Assembly (NCBI GenBank): GCA_902470265.1
Contig: CABRFW010000004.1
Coordinates: 1-24,955, forward strand
Source of the DNA: an uncultured Collinsella sp.
Lineage (GTDB): Bacteria > Actinomycetota > Coriobacteriia > Coriobacteriales > Coriobacteriaceae
DNA: 24,955 bases
Direction of reading: 5' to 3'
This document shows positions 6,008 to 13,886 of the stretch, in pieces. Positions within the stretch are counted from its first letter, which is position 1. Each line of letters starts with the position of its first letter. Below the pieces are notes generated by a model. The model was not told where the DNA came from and made no database searches. It saw only the letters and a program-made list of their open reading frames with translations. A program made the translations under genes and the position numbers.

Positions 6008-7369
6008 TTACAGACCGGCGATGTGATCGGCGGGCGTCGCGACGACCTGTCCGGCGCTCTTGGCGGGACGCTTCTTCTTGGTCTCGGCCGTGCCCAAAAG
6101 CCTTGCCTCAAGACCGCTCACCAAGCGAGCGAGCGGCAGGGTGATGACCAGATAGAACAGGGCGGCAACCACGTACGGTGTAATGGAGCCCGTCGTGGCC
6201 ACGATGGTGCGGGCGTTCATGACGATCTCGACCACGCCCACGGCCGCGAGCAGCGACGTATCCTTGTAAAGCAGGATAAATTCACTGGTCAGCGTAGGCA
6301 GGACATTACGGAACGTCTGCGGAATCATGACATAGAGCAGCGTCTGGAACGCGTTCATGCCCAGCGAACGCGCAGCCTCGTTCTGGCCCTTGGGGATCGA
6401 CTGAATACCGGCACGGAAAATCTCACACAGATAGGCAGACGAATTCATGGCCATGACGATGACGCCCAACACATAGTCGTCAACCTTGACGCCGGCCAGC
6501 GGCAGGCCAAAGAACGCGATGTAGATCTGCAGGAACGCCGGCGTACCACGGATGATATTCACATAGATGCCGGCAAGGCAACGCAGGATGCGCGACTTGG
6601 AGATGCGCATGAGCGACAGGGCAAAGCCAAAGGGAATTGCCAGCGGAAACGCCACGAGCACGATCGAGAGCGACATGAGGAAGCCTTTGAAGACGATCGG
6701 CAGGCTCTGGACCAAAATGACCGGGTTCAGGAACAGGCGCAGGAACATGTTGGAATTCCATGCCTCGACCCACGGCTGCTCCTTAAGGTCGGCCAGGAAG
6801 TTATCGAATGCCGTCACGCCCTTGATCTCCACCGACGGAATCTTGGAGATCTTCTTGGTCGAACCATCGGCCAAAGTGTAGGTGCCGCTAAAGGCCTCGT
6901 CGCCGCCCTCGACGGGGAAGGTCACGCCGTAGACCTCGACGCGGAAATAGCCGCCGGCCGGAGCCGTCTCGCCAAAATCGATCTTGAGCGTCTGGCCGTC
7001 GACCTTGCACGTAGGCTTCATGGGCGTACGGTCCATAAGGTCATCGCCCGAGAGCATCGTCAGACGCGTGTCGTCCGCACCAAAGGTCGTGCCATCGGCA
7101 AACGTCAGCGAAAGACCGCTCAGTTCCTCGTCGGCATCGGCCTGGACCTCCCAGGTGATACGAGTCTCGGTGCCACCGACCACGTCGCTACCCGAACCGG
7201 TATTGGGTCGGGCGGTAATCTTTGCGGTCTCAAGTGCCTGAGCAGTCGAGGGCACGCAGGCCCCCGCGCATACCAGGGCGAGCACCACAGCCAGGGCACA
7301 GGCCAGCTTTTGGAGCATCGAGGGCAGTGGATGGCTCTTGCCCATGGCTCCTTGGTTCAATCGAGACAA
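6008..7369 (-). CDS. Amino-acid ABC transporter permease with an N-terminal extracytoplasmic domain
   Basis: A 453-residue protein, about twice the usual length of this permease family. Residues 18-45 look like a signal peptide ending STAQA. Residues 46-185 are a beta-rich domain of unknown family (GTETRITWEVQADAD, TCKVDGQTLKIDFGE, YFRVEVYGVTFPVE) that should lie outside the membrane. Residues 215-425 are the HisM/GlnP-type permease with five or so helices, IIRGTPAFLQIY at 272-283 and the ATPase-docking EAA loop EAARSLGMNAFQTLLYVMIPQ-type segment starting at 331. The start is uncertain: TTG 7369 has TAGGAG at good spacing, whereas ATG 7345 has its AGGAG too close; both give the same mature protein. 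It is the middle gene of the importer operon. The extra domain might receive or hold substrate near the channel, which is inference. Confidence 0.88.
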   Translation of the reverse strand: MSRLNQGAMGKSHPLPSMLQKLACALAVVLALVCAGACVPSTAQALETAKITARPNTGSGSDVVGGTETRITWEVQADADEELSGLSLTFADGTTFGADDTRLTMLSGDDLMDRTPMKPTCKVDGQTLKIDFGETAPAGGYFRVEVYGVTFPVEGGDEAFSGTYTLADGSTKKISKIPSVEIKGVTAFDNFLADLKEQPWVEAWNSNMFLRLFLNPVILVQSLPIVFKGFLMSLSIVLVAFPLAIPFGFALSLMRISKSRILRCLAGIYVNIIRGTPAFLQIYIAFFGLPLAGVKVDDYVLGVIVMAMNSSAYLCEIFRAGIQSIPKGQNEAARSLGMNAFQTLLYVMIPQTFRNVLPTLTSEFILLYKDTSLLAAVGVVEIVMNARTIVATTGSITPYVVAALFYLVITLPLARLVSGLEARLLGTAETKKKRPAKSAGQVVATPADHIAGL

Positions 7370-7430
7370 GGTGGCTCCTAACGTTTAAGTTGCCGACATA
7401 ACGGGGCGGGATGACGCCCATTCAAGAAAC

Positions 7431-7463
7431 GCAAAGGCCCTCTCCGCCAAAACGGAAAGGGCC
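7431..7463 (-). terminator. Attenuating hairpin between the binding-protein and permease genes
   Basis: Bases 7436-7446 pair with 7453-7463 with one mismatch, and on the minus strand the stem is followed by a loose T-rich stretch. A leaky terminator here would keep the binding lipoprotein at a higher level than the membrane parts, as is usual for ABC importers. Termination strength is uncertain because the T-run is broken. Confidence 0.5.
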
Positions 7464-7485
7464 CGCGTGCAATCAAGTAGCTATT

Positions 7486-8346
7486 TTACTTGATGTTGTA
7501 CTTAGCCATAAGGGCGTCAACGGTACCGTCATCGGTCAGGTCCTTGATAGCCTGGTTGATGTCGTCCTTGAGCTTAGTGTTGCCCTGGTTGATGGCGATG
7601 GCGTACTCCTCGCCGGTGCTGATCTGCTTGATGGTCTGGCAGGTGTTGAACTGCTCGGCGGTCAGCTGGCTGGCGACGGAGCGGTTGGTGACCACGGCGT
7701 CGCCCTTATCGGACTGCAGGGCGCTGAAGCACTCGGTAGCGTCCTTGTAGGGGACGATCTTTGCCTTGGGGAAGTTCTCCTGGGCAAAGGCCTCGGCAGT
7801 CGAGCCAGACTGGACGATGATCGTGGCGTCGGCGTTGTTGAGCTTCTCGCTGTAGTTGTCGGCCGTGATGTCGGTGTTATCGACCTTGGTCACGATAGCC
7901 TGATCGTCCATGTAGTAAGAGTCGGAGAAAGCGACTTCCTTCTCACGCTCGGGCGTGTCAGTGATAGCCGCGATGGCGACGTCGTACTTGGCGCCCGAAG
8001 CAACGCCGGGGACGAGCGTGTCGAAGTCGTTGTTGACGTACTCGACATCCAGGCCCAGCTTGTCGCCGATAGCCTTGATGAGCTCAAGGTCAAAGCCCTG
8101 GTAATCGCCGTTGTCATCCTTGTACTCAAACGGCGCGTACTCGGCAGAGGTGCCGACGGTGAGCGTACCGTCCTTGACGAGTGCATACTCCTTGGAGCCG
8201 TCGACCTTCTCGACCTTCACGTCATCAGAGCTGCTGGAACCGGCATCGGAACCAGAGGTGGCGTTGGACGAGCCGCAGCCCGTCAGTGCGAGGGCAAGCG
8301 CCATGGCGCCCGTGGCTGCAAATGCGCCAAGCTTCTTGAGCTTCAT
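7486..8346 (-). CDS. Amino-acid ABC transporter substrate-binding lipoprotein
   Basis: A 286-residue protein starting at ATG 8346, eight bases after AAGGAG; longer in-frame extensions have no site. Residues 1-24 are a lipoprotein signal peptide with the lipobox LTGC (Cys24), followed by a Ser/Gly-rich linker. The rest is a family-3 periplasmic-type binding protein: GTLTVGTSAEYAPFEY, GFDLELIKAIGDKLGLDVEYV, FDTLVPGVASGAKYDVAIAAITDT and the DAVVTNRSVA hinge region. It would be lipid-anchored outside the cell and capture a polar amino acid for the permease and ATPase encoded downstream. The ligand is not decided by the sequence I can read. First gene of the operon, behind its own promoter. Confidence 0.95.
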   Translation of the reverse strand: MKLKKLGAFAATGAMALALALTGCGSSNATSGSDAGSSSSDDVKVEKVDGSKEYALVKDGTLTVGTSAEYAPFEYKDDNGDYQGFDLELIKAIGDKLGLDVEYVNNDFDTLVPGVASGAKYDVAIAAITDTPEREKEVAFSDSYYMDDQAIVTKVDNTDITADNYSEKLNNADATIIVQSGSTAEAFAQENFPKAKIVPYKDATECFSALQSDKGDAVVTNRSVASQLTAEQFNTCQTIKQISTGEEYAIAINQGNTKLKDDINQAIKDLTDDGTVDALMAKYNIK

Positions 8347-8364
8347 AATCAGTCTCCTTCCGGT

Positions 8365-8386
8365 GACCTCGTTTGATTCAGAGGTC
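8365..8386. promoter_or_regulatory. Inverted repeat in the leader of the amino-acid importer operon
   Basis: GACCTC (8365-8370) and GAGGTC (8381-8386) are a perfect 6-bp inverted repeat with a 10-base spacer. It lies between the promoter at 8404-8432 and the start codon at 8346, within the expected transcript. It could be an operator for an amino-acid-sensing repressor or an RNA hairpin. No regulator is encoded nearby. Confidence 0.35.
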
Positions 8387-8403
8387 TGCAAAAACTGTTG
8401 GCT

Positions 8404-8432
8404 ATTATGCACCCGGAATTACGAATCTGCAA
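8404..8432 (-). promoter_or_regulatory. Promoter of the amino-acid importer operon
   Basis: On the minus strand TTGCAG (8427-8432) and CATAAT (8404-8409) are separated by exactly 17 bases, 58 bases before the binding-protein start codon. Confidence 0.65.
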
Positions 8433-8493
8433 TGAGAAAACTGATTGAAACAAACCCATAACGTGAATGGAATACTCTACTTTGTGACAGTCA

Positions 8494-9360
8494 TTACTGC
8501 TGCAATGACCTTAATAGTCTAATTTCAGCTGCATAACCTGCAAGTTCGTTCGGAGTCTCCAAAATAAACGGCAGCGAACGCAAGTGGTCATTCGATACAA
8601 TATTCTGCATAGCCTGCATACCGCCACCAAATTCCTCGCTGCCAAGGTATCCCTTGCCGATGCACTCGTGACGATCTTTATGGGCGCCACAAGGGTTCTT
8701 CGAATCGTTGATGTGTACGGCATGCAAGCGATCGATACCCACCACGCGGTCGAACTCGTCGAGTACGCCGTCCAGATCATGGATGATGTCGTAGCCAGCA
8801 TCGCTCACATGGCAGGTGTCCAAACAAACGCCCAGCTTATCGGACAGCTCTGGGCACTTGGCGGCAACGCCCTCGATAATGCGCGCCAGCTCTTCAAAGC
8901 TACGGCCCACCTCAGTGCCCTTACCCGCCATGGTCTCGAGCAATACCGTCGTCTGCTGCCCCTCAAACATCACCTGGCACAGCGTGTCGACAATCATCTG
9001 AATGCCGGCGTCTGCCCCCTGTCCCACATGCGCACCGGGATGGAAGTTGTAGTAGTTGCCGGGCAGTGCTTCCAGACGCTGCAAATCTTCCGCCATAGCC
9101 TCCAAGGCAAACTCCCGCGCCCGCTCCTTAGCGGAGCAGGGGTTATAGGTATACGGGGCATGCGCCACCAGCGGTCCAAAGTCGTTTTGTGCCATAAGCT
9201 CGCGCAGAGCCGCCACGTCATCCATGTCAAGGTCTTTTGCCTTGCCACCGCGCGGGTTGCGCGTAAAGAACGCAAAGGTATTGGCGCCAATGGACAGCGC
9301 CGTCTCCCCCATTGCCCGATAGCCCTTCGTCGTCGAAAGATGACACCCGATCGTCAGCAT
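8494..9360 (-). CDS. nfo: Endonuclease IV (AP endonuclease)
   Basis: A 288-residue TIM-barrel enzyme that cuts DNA at abasic sites during base-excision repair. I chose ATG 9360 because GGGAG is upstream at good spacing and MLTIGCHLSTTKG is the normal N-terminus. Family motifs are all present: HAPYTYN, NFHPGAH, LLETMAGKGTE, GVCLDTCHVSDAGYD, HINDSKNPCGAHKDRHECIGKG. The His, Glu and Asp ligands of the three-zinc site are therefore kept. It is the last gene of a minus-strand trio with an oxidoreductase and an aldo/keto reductase, with no obvious functional link. Repeat element A fills the sequence just before it. The stop codon lies in a short GTCATT/AATGAC hairpin (8490-8509). Confidence 0.95.
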   Translation of the reverse strand: MLTIGCHLSTTKGYRAMGETALSIGANTFAFFTRNPRGGKAKDLDMDDVAALRELMAQNDFGPLVAHAPYTYNPCSAKERAREFALEAMAEDLQRLEALPGNYYNFHPGAHVGQGADAGIQMIVDTLCQVMFEGQQTTVLLETMAGKGTEVGRSFEELARIIEGVAAKCPELSDKLGVCLDTCHVSDAGYDIIHDLDGVLDEFDRVVGIDRLHAVHINDSKNPCGAHKDRHECIGKGYLGSEEFGGGMQAMQNIVSNDHLRSLPFILETPNELAGYAAEIRLLRSLQQ

Positions 9361-9378
9361 CTCCAACTCCCTCTTCAT

Positions 9379-9463
9379 CAGTTGCGGTGAAATACGGTCT
9401 ATTGGTGCCTTATTTTGGCGCAAACAGACCGTATTCCACCGCAAGATATAAAAGGGGCATCAG
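9379..9463 (-). repeat. Palindromic repeat element, copy A
   Basis: Arms 9382-9400 and 9426-9444 form a 19-bp stem. Its single mismatch (A9390 against C9436) becomes a G-U wobble in minus-strand RNA, the direction in which the flanking genes are read. The loop contains GGCGCAAACAG, and the right flank is GATATAAAAGGGGCATCAGG. Copy B at 10539-10623 has the same spacing throughout (offset 1160) and four compensatory changes in the stem. It sits between the oxidoreductase stop and the nfo start. Confidence 0.85.
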
Positions 9464-9506
9464 GGGCACGGTCCGCCGAGCCCCCCTAGAGCACCAGCAC
9501 CGCAGC

Positions 9507-10526
9507 CTAGAGCGTCAAGCGAATCGCATCGATAATCTGCGCGCAGCGCTGCGTGGCGGCAAGAGGCATAACGGGGCTTTCAAGCTCTCCCGTCTGGACG
9601 AGCTGCGTCGCATGCTGAATTTCGCCGTAGAAATCATCGACCTCAAACTGGGCATTGATTTCGAGCATTCGTCCGTCGGAGTACTTCACATGGGCGAGCT
9701 CGGGGCGATGGAGGCGCTCGATTTCCACCGAGCCCCGCTCGCAGGCAATCGTTAAGCGGCTTCCATATGCCGCTTTGCCGTCGCACACCATATGAATGGG
9801 TATACCGCCGACACTCATATGGATCTCATCGGCCCAATCCACGCGGCCGCCCGATACGTCACGCCAGCGGACTTCACGAGACGAAACATCGCACGCACCC
9901 GCAAGCAGATCCTCAAACCACCCGACCGCGTAGCAGCCCATGTCATATAGACAGCCACCCTGCAACGGATCGAGCAGATAACTCGAAGGCGGCTCACCAT
10001 AATCGAGTTTTTGCACGCTTTCGATCGAGACGATACGGCCGAGCTCGCCCGACGTAAGCAAACCCTTCACGCGAGTATGCATCGGACAAAACCGATTCTT
10101 CATCGCCTCCATAAACAGTACGCCGCGCTCGCGAGAGGTGGAGGCAATCGATAGAGCCTCTTCCTCACTCAAAACGGCCGGTTTTTCGCACAGCACGGCC
10201 TTTCCCGCGCGCAGTGCCCGACAGACCCAATGCGCATGCATGCCATGTGGAAGAGCCAAGTAGATTGCGTCGACATCGGGATCGGCAATCAGCGCATCAT
10301 AAGCCGCATCGCCGCTATCGTCAGCCGTGGCATAACTGTGCGCGGCTTCAATCGAAAACGCCCCGCAAAACTCCTCAACATGCGAAGGAGTGCGGCCGGC
10401 CGCAGCCACCAGCCGTGCCCCGTCGACCTTCTTGAGCGACGATGCAAATCGATGCGAAATGTGCCCAGCGCCCAAAACGCCCCAACGAACCTCGCGCAAA
10501 TCATCATATGAATCCCGATGGCCCAC
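9507..10526 (-). CDS. Gfo/Idh/MocA family NAD(P)-dependent oxidoreductase
   Basis: A 339-residue protein. The GTG at 10526 follows AGGGGG at five bases. The N-terminal Rossmann fold has WGVLGAGHISHRF (residues 15-26), and CEKPA at about residue 113 is the family's Lys-Pro motif contacting the nicotinamide and substrate. The middle segment NRFCPMHTRVKGLL and YDMGCYAVGWFEDLL match the C-terminal alpha/beta substrate domain, where Asp/His or Tyr act on a sugar or polyol hydroxyl. Members of this large family oxidise many sugars, so the substrate is unknown. It lies between nfo and the aldo/keto reductase on the same strand, with a repeat element on each side. A second, only distantly similar member is at 18515-19621. 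Confidence 0.9.
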   Translation of the reverse strand: MGHRDSYDDLREVRWGVLGAGHISHRFASSLKKVDGARLVAAAGRTPSHVEEFCGAFSIEAAHSYATADDSGDAAYDALIADPDVDAIYLALPHGMHAHWVCRALRAGKAVLCEKPAVLSEEEALSIASTSRERGVLFMEAMKNRFCPMHTRVKGLLTSGELGRIVSIESVQKLDYGEPPSSYLLDPLQGGCLYDMGCYAVGWFEDLLAGACDVSSREVRWRDVSGGRVDWADEIHMSVGGIPIHMVCDGKAAYGSRLTIACERGSVEIERLHRPELAHVKYSDGRMLEINAQFEVDDFYGEIQHATQLVQTGELESPVMPLAATQRCAQIIDAIRLTL

Positions 10527-10538
10527 GACAGCCCCCTT

Positions 10539-10623
10539 CAGTTGCGGTGAAATAGTTCCTGTTTAAGCCCCATTCTGCCGCAAACAGGAACTATTCCACC
10601 GCAAGATATAAAAGGGTCATGAG
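10539..10623 (-). repeat. Palindromic repeat element, copy B
   Basis: Arms 10542-10564 and 10582-10604 form a 23-bp stem with one mismatch (A10550 against C10596), which is a G-U wobble in minus-strand RNA. The same position is imperfect in copy A. Compared with copy A four stem pairs are changed on both sides, so pairing is preserved. The right flank GATATAAAAGGGTCATGAGG is shared with copy A and contains the aldo/keto reductase stop codon. The element fills the whole gap between the aldo/keto reductase and the oxidoreductase. Confidence 0.87.
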
Positions 10624-11807
10624 GAACGCGTTTTGCAAAAGGCTTTAAGCGCGGCCGTTACGGGGCCAGGCTGGAAACGTCGGCGTACGTCGTCCAAGCG
10701 CTCGGGAATATCGATGTGCTGCGGGCAGTGACGTGCGCATTTGCCGCATTTGACGCAATTGCTCACCAACTTGGGCTCACTCGTCCGTACCGCGCTCGCC
10801 GTAAAGTATTGAGACAGCCCCGTAAACCAACTATGCGCATAGCTCGCGTTGTAGGCGCCAAAGCAGCCGGGAATATTGATGCCCTTGGGGCACGGCATGC
10901 AGTAGCCGCACCCCGTACAGGGCACGCGATTCGATTTCTCAAACTCTCCCAGCACACGTGCGATGGTATCGAGCTGCTCTCTCGTCATCGAATTCGGCAG
11001 TGCGCGATCCGCCAATGCCGCGTTCTCGTCCACCTGTGCGGTATCGGTCATGCCCGAAAGCAGCATCGTGACCTGAGGATGGTTCCACACCCACGAAAGT
11101 CCCCAAGCAGCCGGCGTCTTCAGGTATGGATCGAGTACGTCATCGAGCACGGCGCGGGCCCGCGGAGGCAGCTTGCCCGCCAGGCGTCCACCCAAAAGCG
11201 GTTCCATCACAAACACCGCGAGCCCGCGCTCGGCGGCTGCCATGAGTCCCGCCGTTCCCGCTTGGTAACGCTCTCCAGCGTAGTTGTACTGGATCTGGCA
11301 AAAATCCCAGTCATACGCGTCGAGCATCGTGAGGAAGTCCGCCGCACTGCCGTGGTACGAAAAGCCTATCTGGCGAATACGCCCCGCAGCCCTTTGGTGC
11401 GCAATCCAGTCCTCGATACCCAACGCCACCACGCGCTCCCACTGGGTGGGCGAGGTAATGTTGTGCATGAGGTAGTAGTCGATATGGTCGGTCTGCAGGC
11501 GGCGCAGCTGCTCGTCGAAAAACCGATCGAAATCCTCCGCGCTTTTGCATGAAGCATGCGGCAGCTTGGTCGCGAGCAAAACCTGGTCGCGCAAGCCCAG
11601 GCGCTCAAGCGAAGCGCCCACGCAAGCCTCGTTGCCGGGATAGAGATAGGCCGTGTCCAGGTAGTTAATCCCCTGCTCCACCGCACGGGAGACGATGGCG
11701 TCGGCTGTCTTCGCATCCGGGCGTCCCGGCGCGCCGGGAAACCTCATGCAGCCCAGCCCCAACGCCGAGATACGGTTGCCGCTTTTGGGGTCAACGCGGT
11801 ATTGCAC
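10617..11807 (-). CDS. Aldo/keto reductase with a C-terminal 2[4Fe-4S] ferredoxin domain
   Basis: A 396-residue protein. GTG 11807 has GGGAGG just upstream; the ATG at 11825 has none. Residues 10-290 are an aldo/keto reductase barrel with the catalytic tetrad Asp51, Tyr56, Lys81 and His115 (NYLDTAYLYPGNE, ATKLPH, DYYLMHN). Residues 297-306 (CTGCGYCMPC) and 351-361 (CVKCGKCARHC) supply eight cysteines for two [4Fe-4S] clusters. This fused form is widespread in anaerobes and suggests electron exchange with ferredoxin or flavodoxin rather than simple NADPH-dependent reduction; substrates are unknown. It is the first gene of the minus-strand trio. The stop codon lies within the repeated flank of element B. 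It is divergent from the cyclase gene at 11971. Confidence 0.92.
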   Translation of the reverse strand: MQYRVDPKSGNRISALGLGCMRFPGAPGRPDAKTADAIVSRAVEQGINYLDTAYLYPGNEACVGASLERLGLRDQVLLATKLPHASCKSAEDFDRFFDEQLRRLQTDHIDYYLMHNITSPTQWERVVALGIEDWIAHQRAAGRIRQIGFSYHGSAADFLTMLDAYDWDFCQIQYNYAGERYQAGTAGLMAAAERGLAVFVMEPLLGGRLAGKLPPRARAVLDDVLDPYLKTPAAWGLSWVWNHPQVTMLLSGMTDTAQVDENAALADRALPNSMTREQLDTIARVLGEFEKSNRVPCTGCGYCMPCPKGINIPGCFGAYNASYAHSWFTGLSQYFTASAVRTSEPKLVSNCVKCGKCARHCPQHIDIPERLDDVRRRFQPGPVTAALKAFCKTRSS

Positions 11808-11970
11808 GGCCCCTCCCTTCGCCATCAGTGCCCCGGCAAGGCGAAACACAATGGTCACGCAGCCGAAACATCGTGGAATCGCAATCGAGAACGTATCGTA
11901 ACGCAGCAGAAATCGAGCTGTCACGGCACCGCTTTAACATCAGCAAAAAGCCCGATGAAAGGAGTCACCC

Positions 11971-12741
11971 ATGCCCGCGCTCGACCTTTGGAATCTCGCA
12001 TCCCAGCTCAAAAGCACCGATTATCGCTGGGTCGACCTCACCCACACGCTCTCGTGCGACACCCCGCACTGGTTTGGCTTTAAGCCATTTGAGTCCACCA
12101 AGCTCTTCGACTACCTGCCCGGCACGTCCAAGGACATGCTCGCGCCCATGCGTTGCTTCCAGTATTCGGTCGCCTCGCAGTACGGCACCCACGTCGACGC
12201 GCCGCGCCACTTCCATGTCGAGGGTCGTTCCCTTGGAGAGATTGAACCCATCGAATTTATGCATCCGCTCTGCGTGATCGACAAGCACGAGGAGTGCGCC
12301 GCGAATCCCGACTACGTCCTGACCGTCGAGGACCTCAAAGCCTGGGAGGATGAGCACGGTCGCATTCCCGAGGACGCTTTCGTCGCCTTCCGCTCCGACT
12401 GGTCCAAGCTCGCCGACCTCGAAAACAAGGACGAGGACGGCCAGCCCCACTACCCCGGCTGGGACCTCGACGCCATCAAGTGGCTCGTTGAAGAGCGCAA
12501 CATCGACGCCATCGGCCACGAACCGGCTGACACCGATCCGGCGAGCGTGACCACGCGTGAGGACGCCTACCCCTACCCCGGCGAACAGTACATCCTCTCG
12601 GTCGACCGCTATCAGATCGAAGTCATGGACCATCTAAACGAGCTTCCAGCCACGAGCGCCGTCATCTTCTGCACCTTCCCCAAGGTCCGCGATGGCGTCG
12701 GATACCCCGCCCGCGTCTTTGCGGTCTGCCCCGCAGTGTAA
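11971..12741 (+). CDS. Cyclase family protein (kynurenine-formamidase-like hydrolase)
   Basis: A 256-residue protein with AAAGGAG seven bases before the ATG. It carries the metal-binding signature YGTHVDAPRHF (residues 71-81, with His74, Asp76 and His80), and an early WVDLTHTLSCDTPHW segment, both typical of the cyclase/formamidase superfamily. Members hydrolyse N-formylkynurenine or other amides, or dehydrate polyketide-type substrates, using Zn or Mn. The usual second motif is represented by IGHEPADTDPAS. No kynurenine-pathway gene is nearby, so the true substrate is open. The ketopantoate-reductase-like gene follows on the same strand after a hairpin. Cytoplasmic, with no signal peptide. 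Confidence 0.87.
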   Translation: MPALDLWNLASQLKSTDYRWVDLTHTLSCDTPHWFGFKPFESTKLFDYLPGTSKDMLAPMRCFQYSVASQYGTHVDAPRHFHVEGRSLGEIEPIEFMHPLCVIDKHEECAANPDYVLTVEDLKAWEDEHGRIPEDAFVAFRSDWSKLADLENKDEDGQPHYPGWDLDAIKWLVEERNIDAIGHEPADTDPASVTTREDAYPYPGEQYILSVDRYQIEVMDHLNELPATSAVIFCTFPKVRDGVGYPARVFAVCPAV

Positions 12742-12817
12742 CGTCCAGGCAAACGTTTCTTTTTTATAACAGCCGCCCCGCGCACCCATCAATCACCCCG
12801 GCAGCATACAATCCATC

Positions 12818-12845
12818 AGGCGCCCCTTACGCGGGCGCCTTTTAT
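12818..12845 (+). terminator. Intrinsic terminator after the cyclase gene
   Basis: AGGCGCCC (12818-12825) pairs with GGGCGCCT (12833-12840) and is followed by TTTTA. It ends only six bases before the next gene's ribosome binding site, so it could act as an attenuator for that gene as well as a terminator for the cyclase. Confidence 0.6.
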
Positions 12846-12862
12846 ATGAGGAGATGATTCAC

Positions 12863-13777
12863 ATGCAGATCAACAAGGTCGCCTTTATCGGCAAGGGCGG
12901 CGTCGGCCTGCTCTACGGCAGCATGATTGCCCAGGCCCTCGGCAATGACGCCGTCGAATACGTTATGGATGACGCCCGTTTTGAGCGTCACGCGGGCGAT
13001 GTGCTCACCGTCAACGGAAAGCCTTGCGATCTCACGTCCGTCCGCGCCAGCGAGGCAGCGCCCGCCGATCTGGTCATCCTGACGGTCAAGACCACCGGTC
13101 TCGACCAAGCACTCAAGACTATGGAGCGTGTCGTGGGACCCAACACGCTCATCGCCTCGCTGTGCAACGGCATTACGAGCGAGCAAAAGATTGCCGAGCG
13201 CTTTGGCTGGGAGCACACCGTCCTGGGTATCTGCCAAGGCATGGACGCCGTGTTCCTCAACGGAGAGCTCACCTTTACCAATGCGGGCGAGATTCGCTTT
13301 GGCGCGGCAGCGGGCACCAAGCCCGCAACCGTTACCGCCATCGACGAGCTCTATACGCGCTGCGGCATCGCCCATACCGTCGAGAGCGACATTGCGCACC
13401 GCATGTGGGCCAAACTCATGCTCAACGACGGCATCAACCAGACCTGCATGGCCTACGGCGGGACCTACGGAAGCGCCACGGAGCCGGGCTCCGAGCAGCG
13501 CCGCTGTTTTGTCTCCGCCATGCGCGAGACGCTTGCGGTTGCCAACGCCGAGGGCGTTGAGCTGACCGAGGCAGACCTGACGCAAATGGTGCACCTCATC
13601 GAGGGAATCGACCTCGCCGGTATGCCCTCGATGGCGCAGGACCGCATCGCACAACGAAAAACCGAAGTCGAGGAGTTCGCGGGCACCATTTGCCGCCTGG
13701 CCGCCAAACACGATATCCAAGTGCCGCAAAACGATTGGCTCTACCAGAGGATTCGCGAAATAGAAAGCAGCTGGTAG
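12863..13777 (+). CDS. Ketopantoate reductase family protein (ApbA/PanE)
   Basis: A 304-residue NADP-dependent reductase. I prefer ATG 12863, nine bases after GAGGAG; the ATG at 12854 is too close to it. The dinucleotide site is VAFIGKGGVGLLYG (residues 6-19). LVILTVKTTGLDQAL and LCNGITSEQKIAERFG are typical strands of the family. The C-terminal helical domain has MWAKLMLNDGINQTCMAYGG, where Lys and Asn form the catalytic pair that reduces 2-dehydropantoate to pantoate for coenzyme A. Other family members act on related keto acids, and no pan genes are adjacent, so the substrate is not certain. A strong terminator follows. Confidence 0.88.
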   Translation: MQINKVAFIGKGGVGLLYGSMIAQALGNDAVEYVMDDARFERHAGDVLTVNGKPCDLTSVRASEAAPADLVILTVKTTGLDQALKTMERVVGPNTLIASLCNGITSEQKIAERFGWEHTVLGICQGMDAVFLNGELTFTNAGEIRFGAAAGTKPATVTAIDELYTRCGIAHTVESDIAHRMWAKLMLNDGINQTCMAYGGTYGSATEPGSEQRRCFVSAMRETLAVANAEGVELTEADLTQMVHLIEGIDLAGMPSMAQDRIAQRKTEVEEFAGTICRLAAKHDIQVPQNDWLYQRIREIESSW

Positions 13778-13812
13778 TGCTCGGCATACTGTAGCCAGCA
13801 GATCCAATGGCA

Positions 13813-13855
13813 AAGCCGCCGCAAGGGGCACTCCCCTCGCGGCGGCTTCCTTTTT
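13813..13855 (+). terminator. Intrinsic terminator after the ketopantoate-reductase-like gene
   Basis: AAGCCGCCGC (13813-13822) pairs perfectly with GCGGCGGCTT (13839-13848). A second short stem (AGGGG/CCCCT) lies inside the loop, and CCTTTTTC follows. Confidence 0.92.
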
Positions 13856-13886
13856 CATCTTTGGCCAAAAATCAGCTTCACAACGG

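Noticed and set aside
5693..7381. Long open frame on the plus strand opposite the ABC importer genes
   Set aside because: It is antisense to two clearly conserved genes, its product is Arg/His/Asp-rich without any motif, and it has no ribosome binding site. GC-rich codon use commonly opens such frames.
8490..8509. Terminator of nfo
   Set aside because: GTCATT/AATGAC is a short stem around the stop codon with no T-run, too weak to call.
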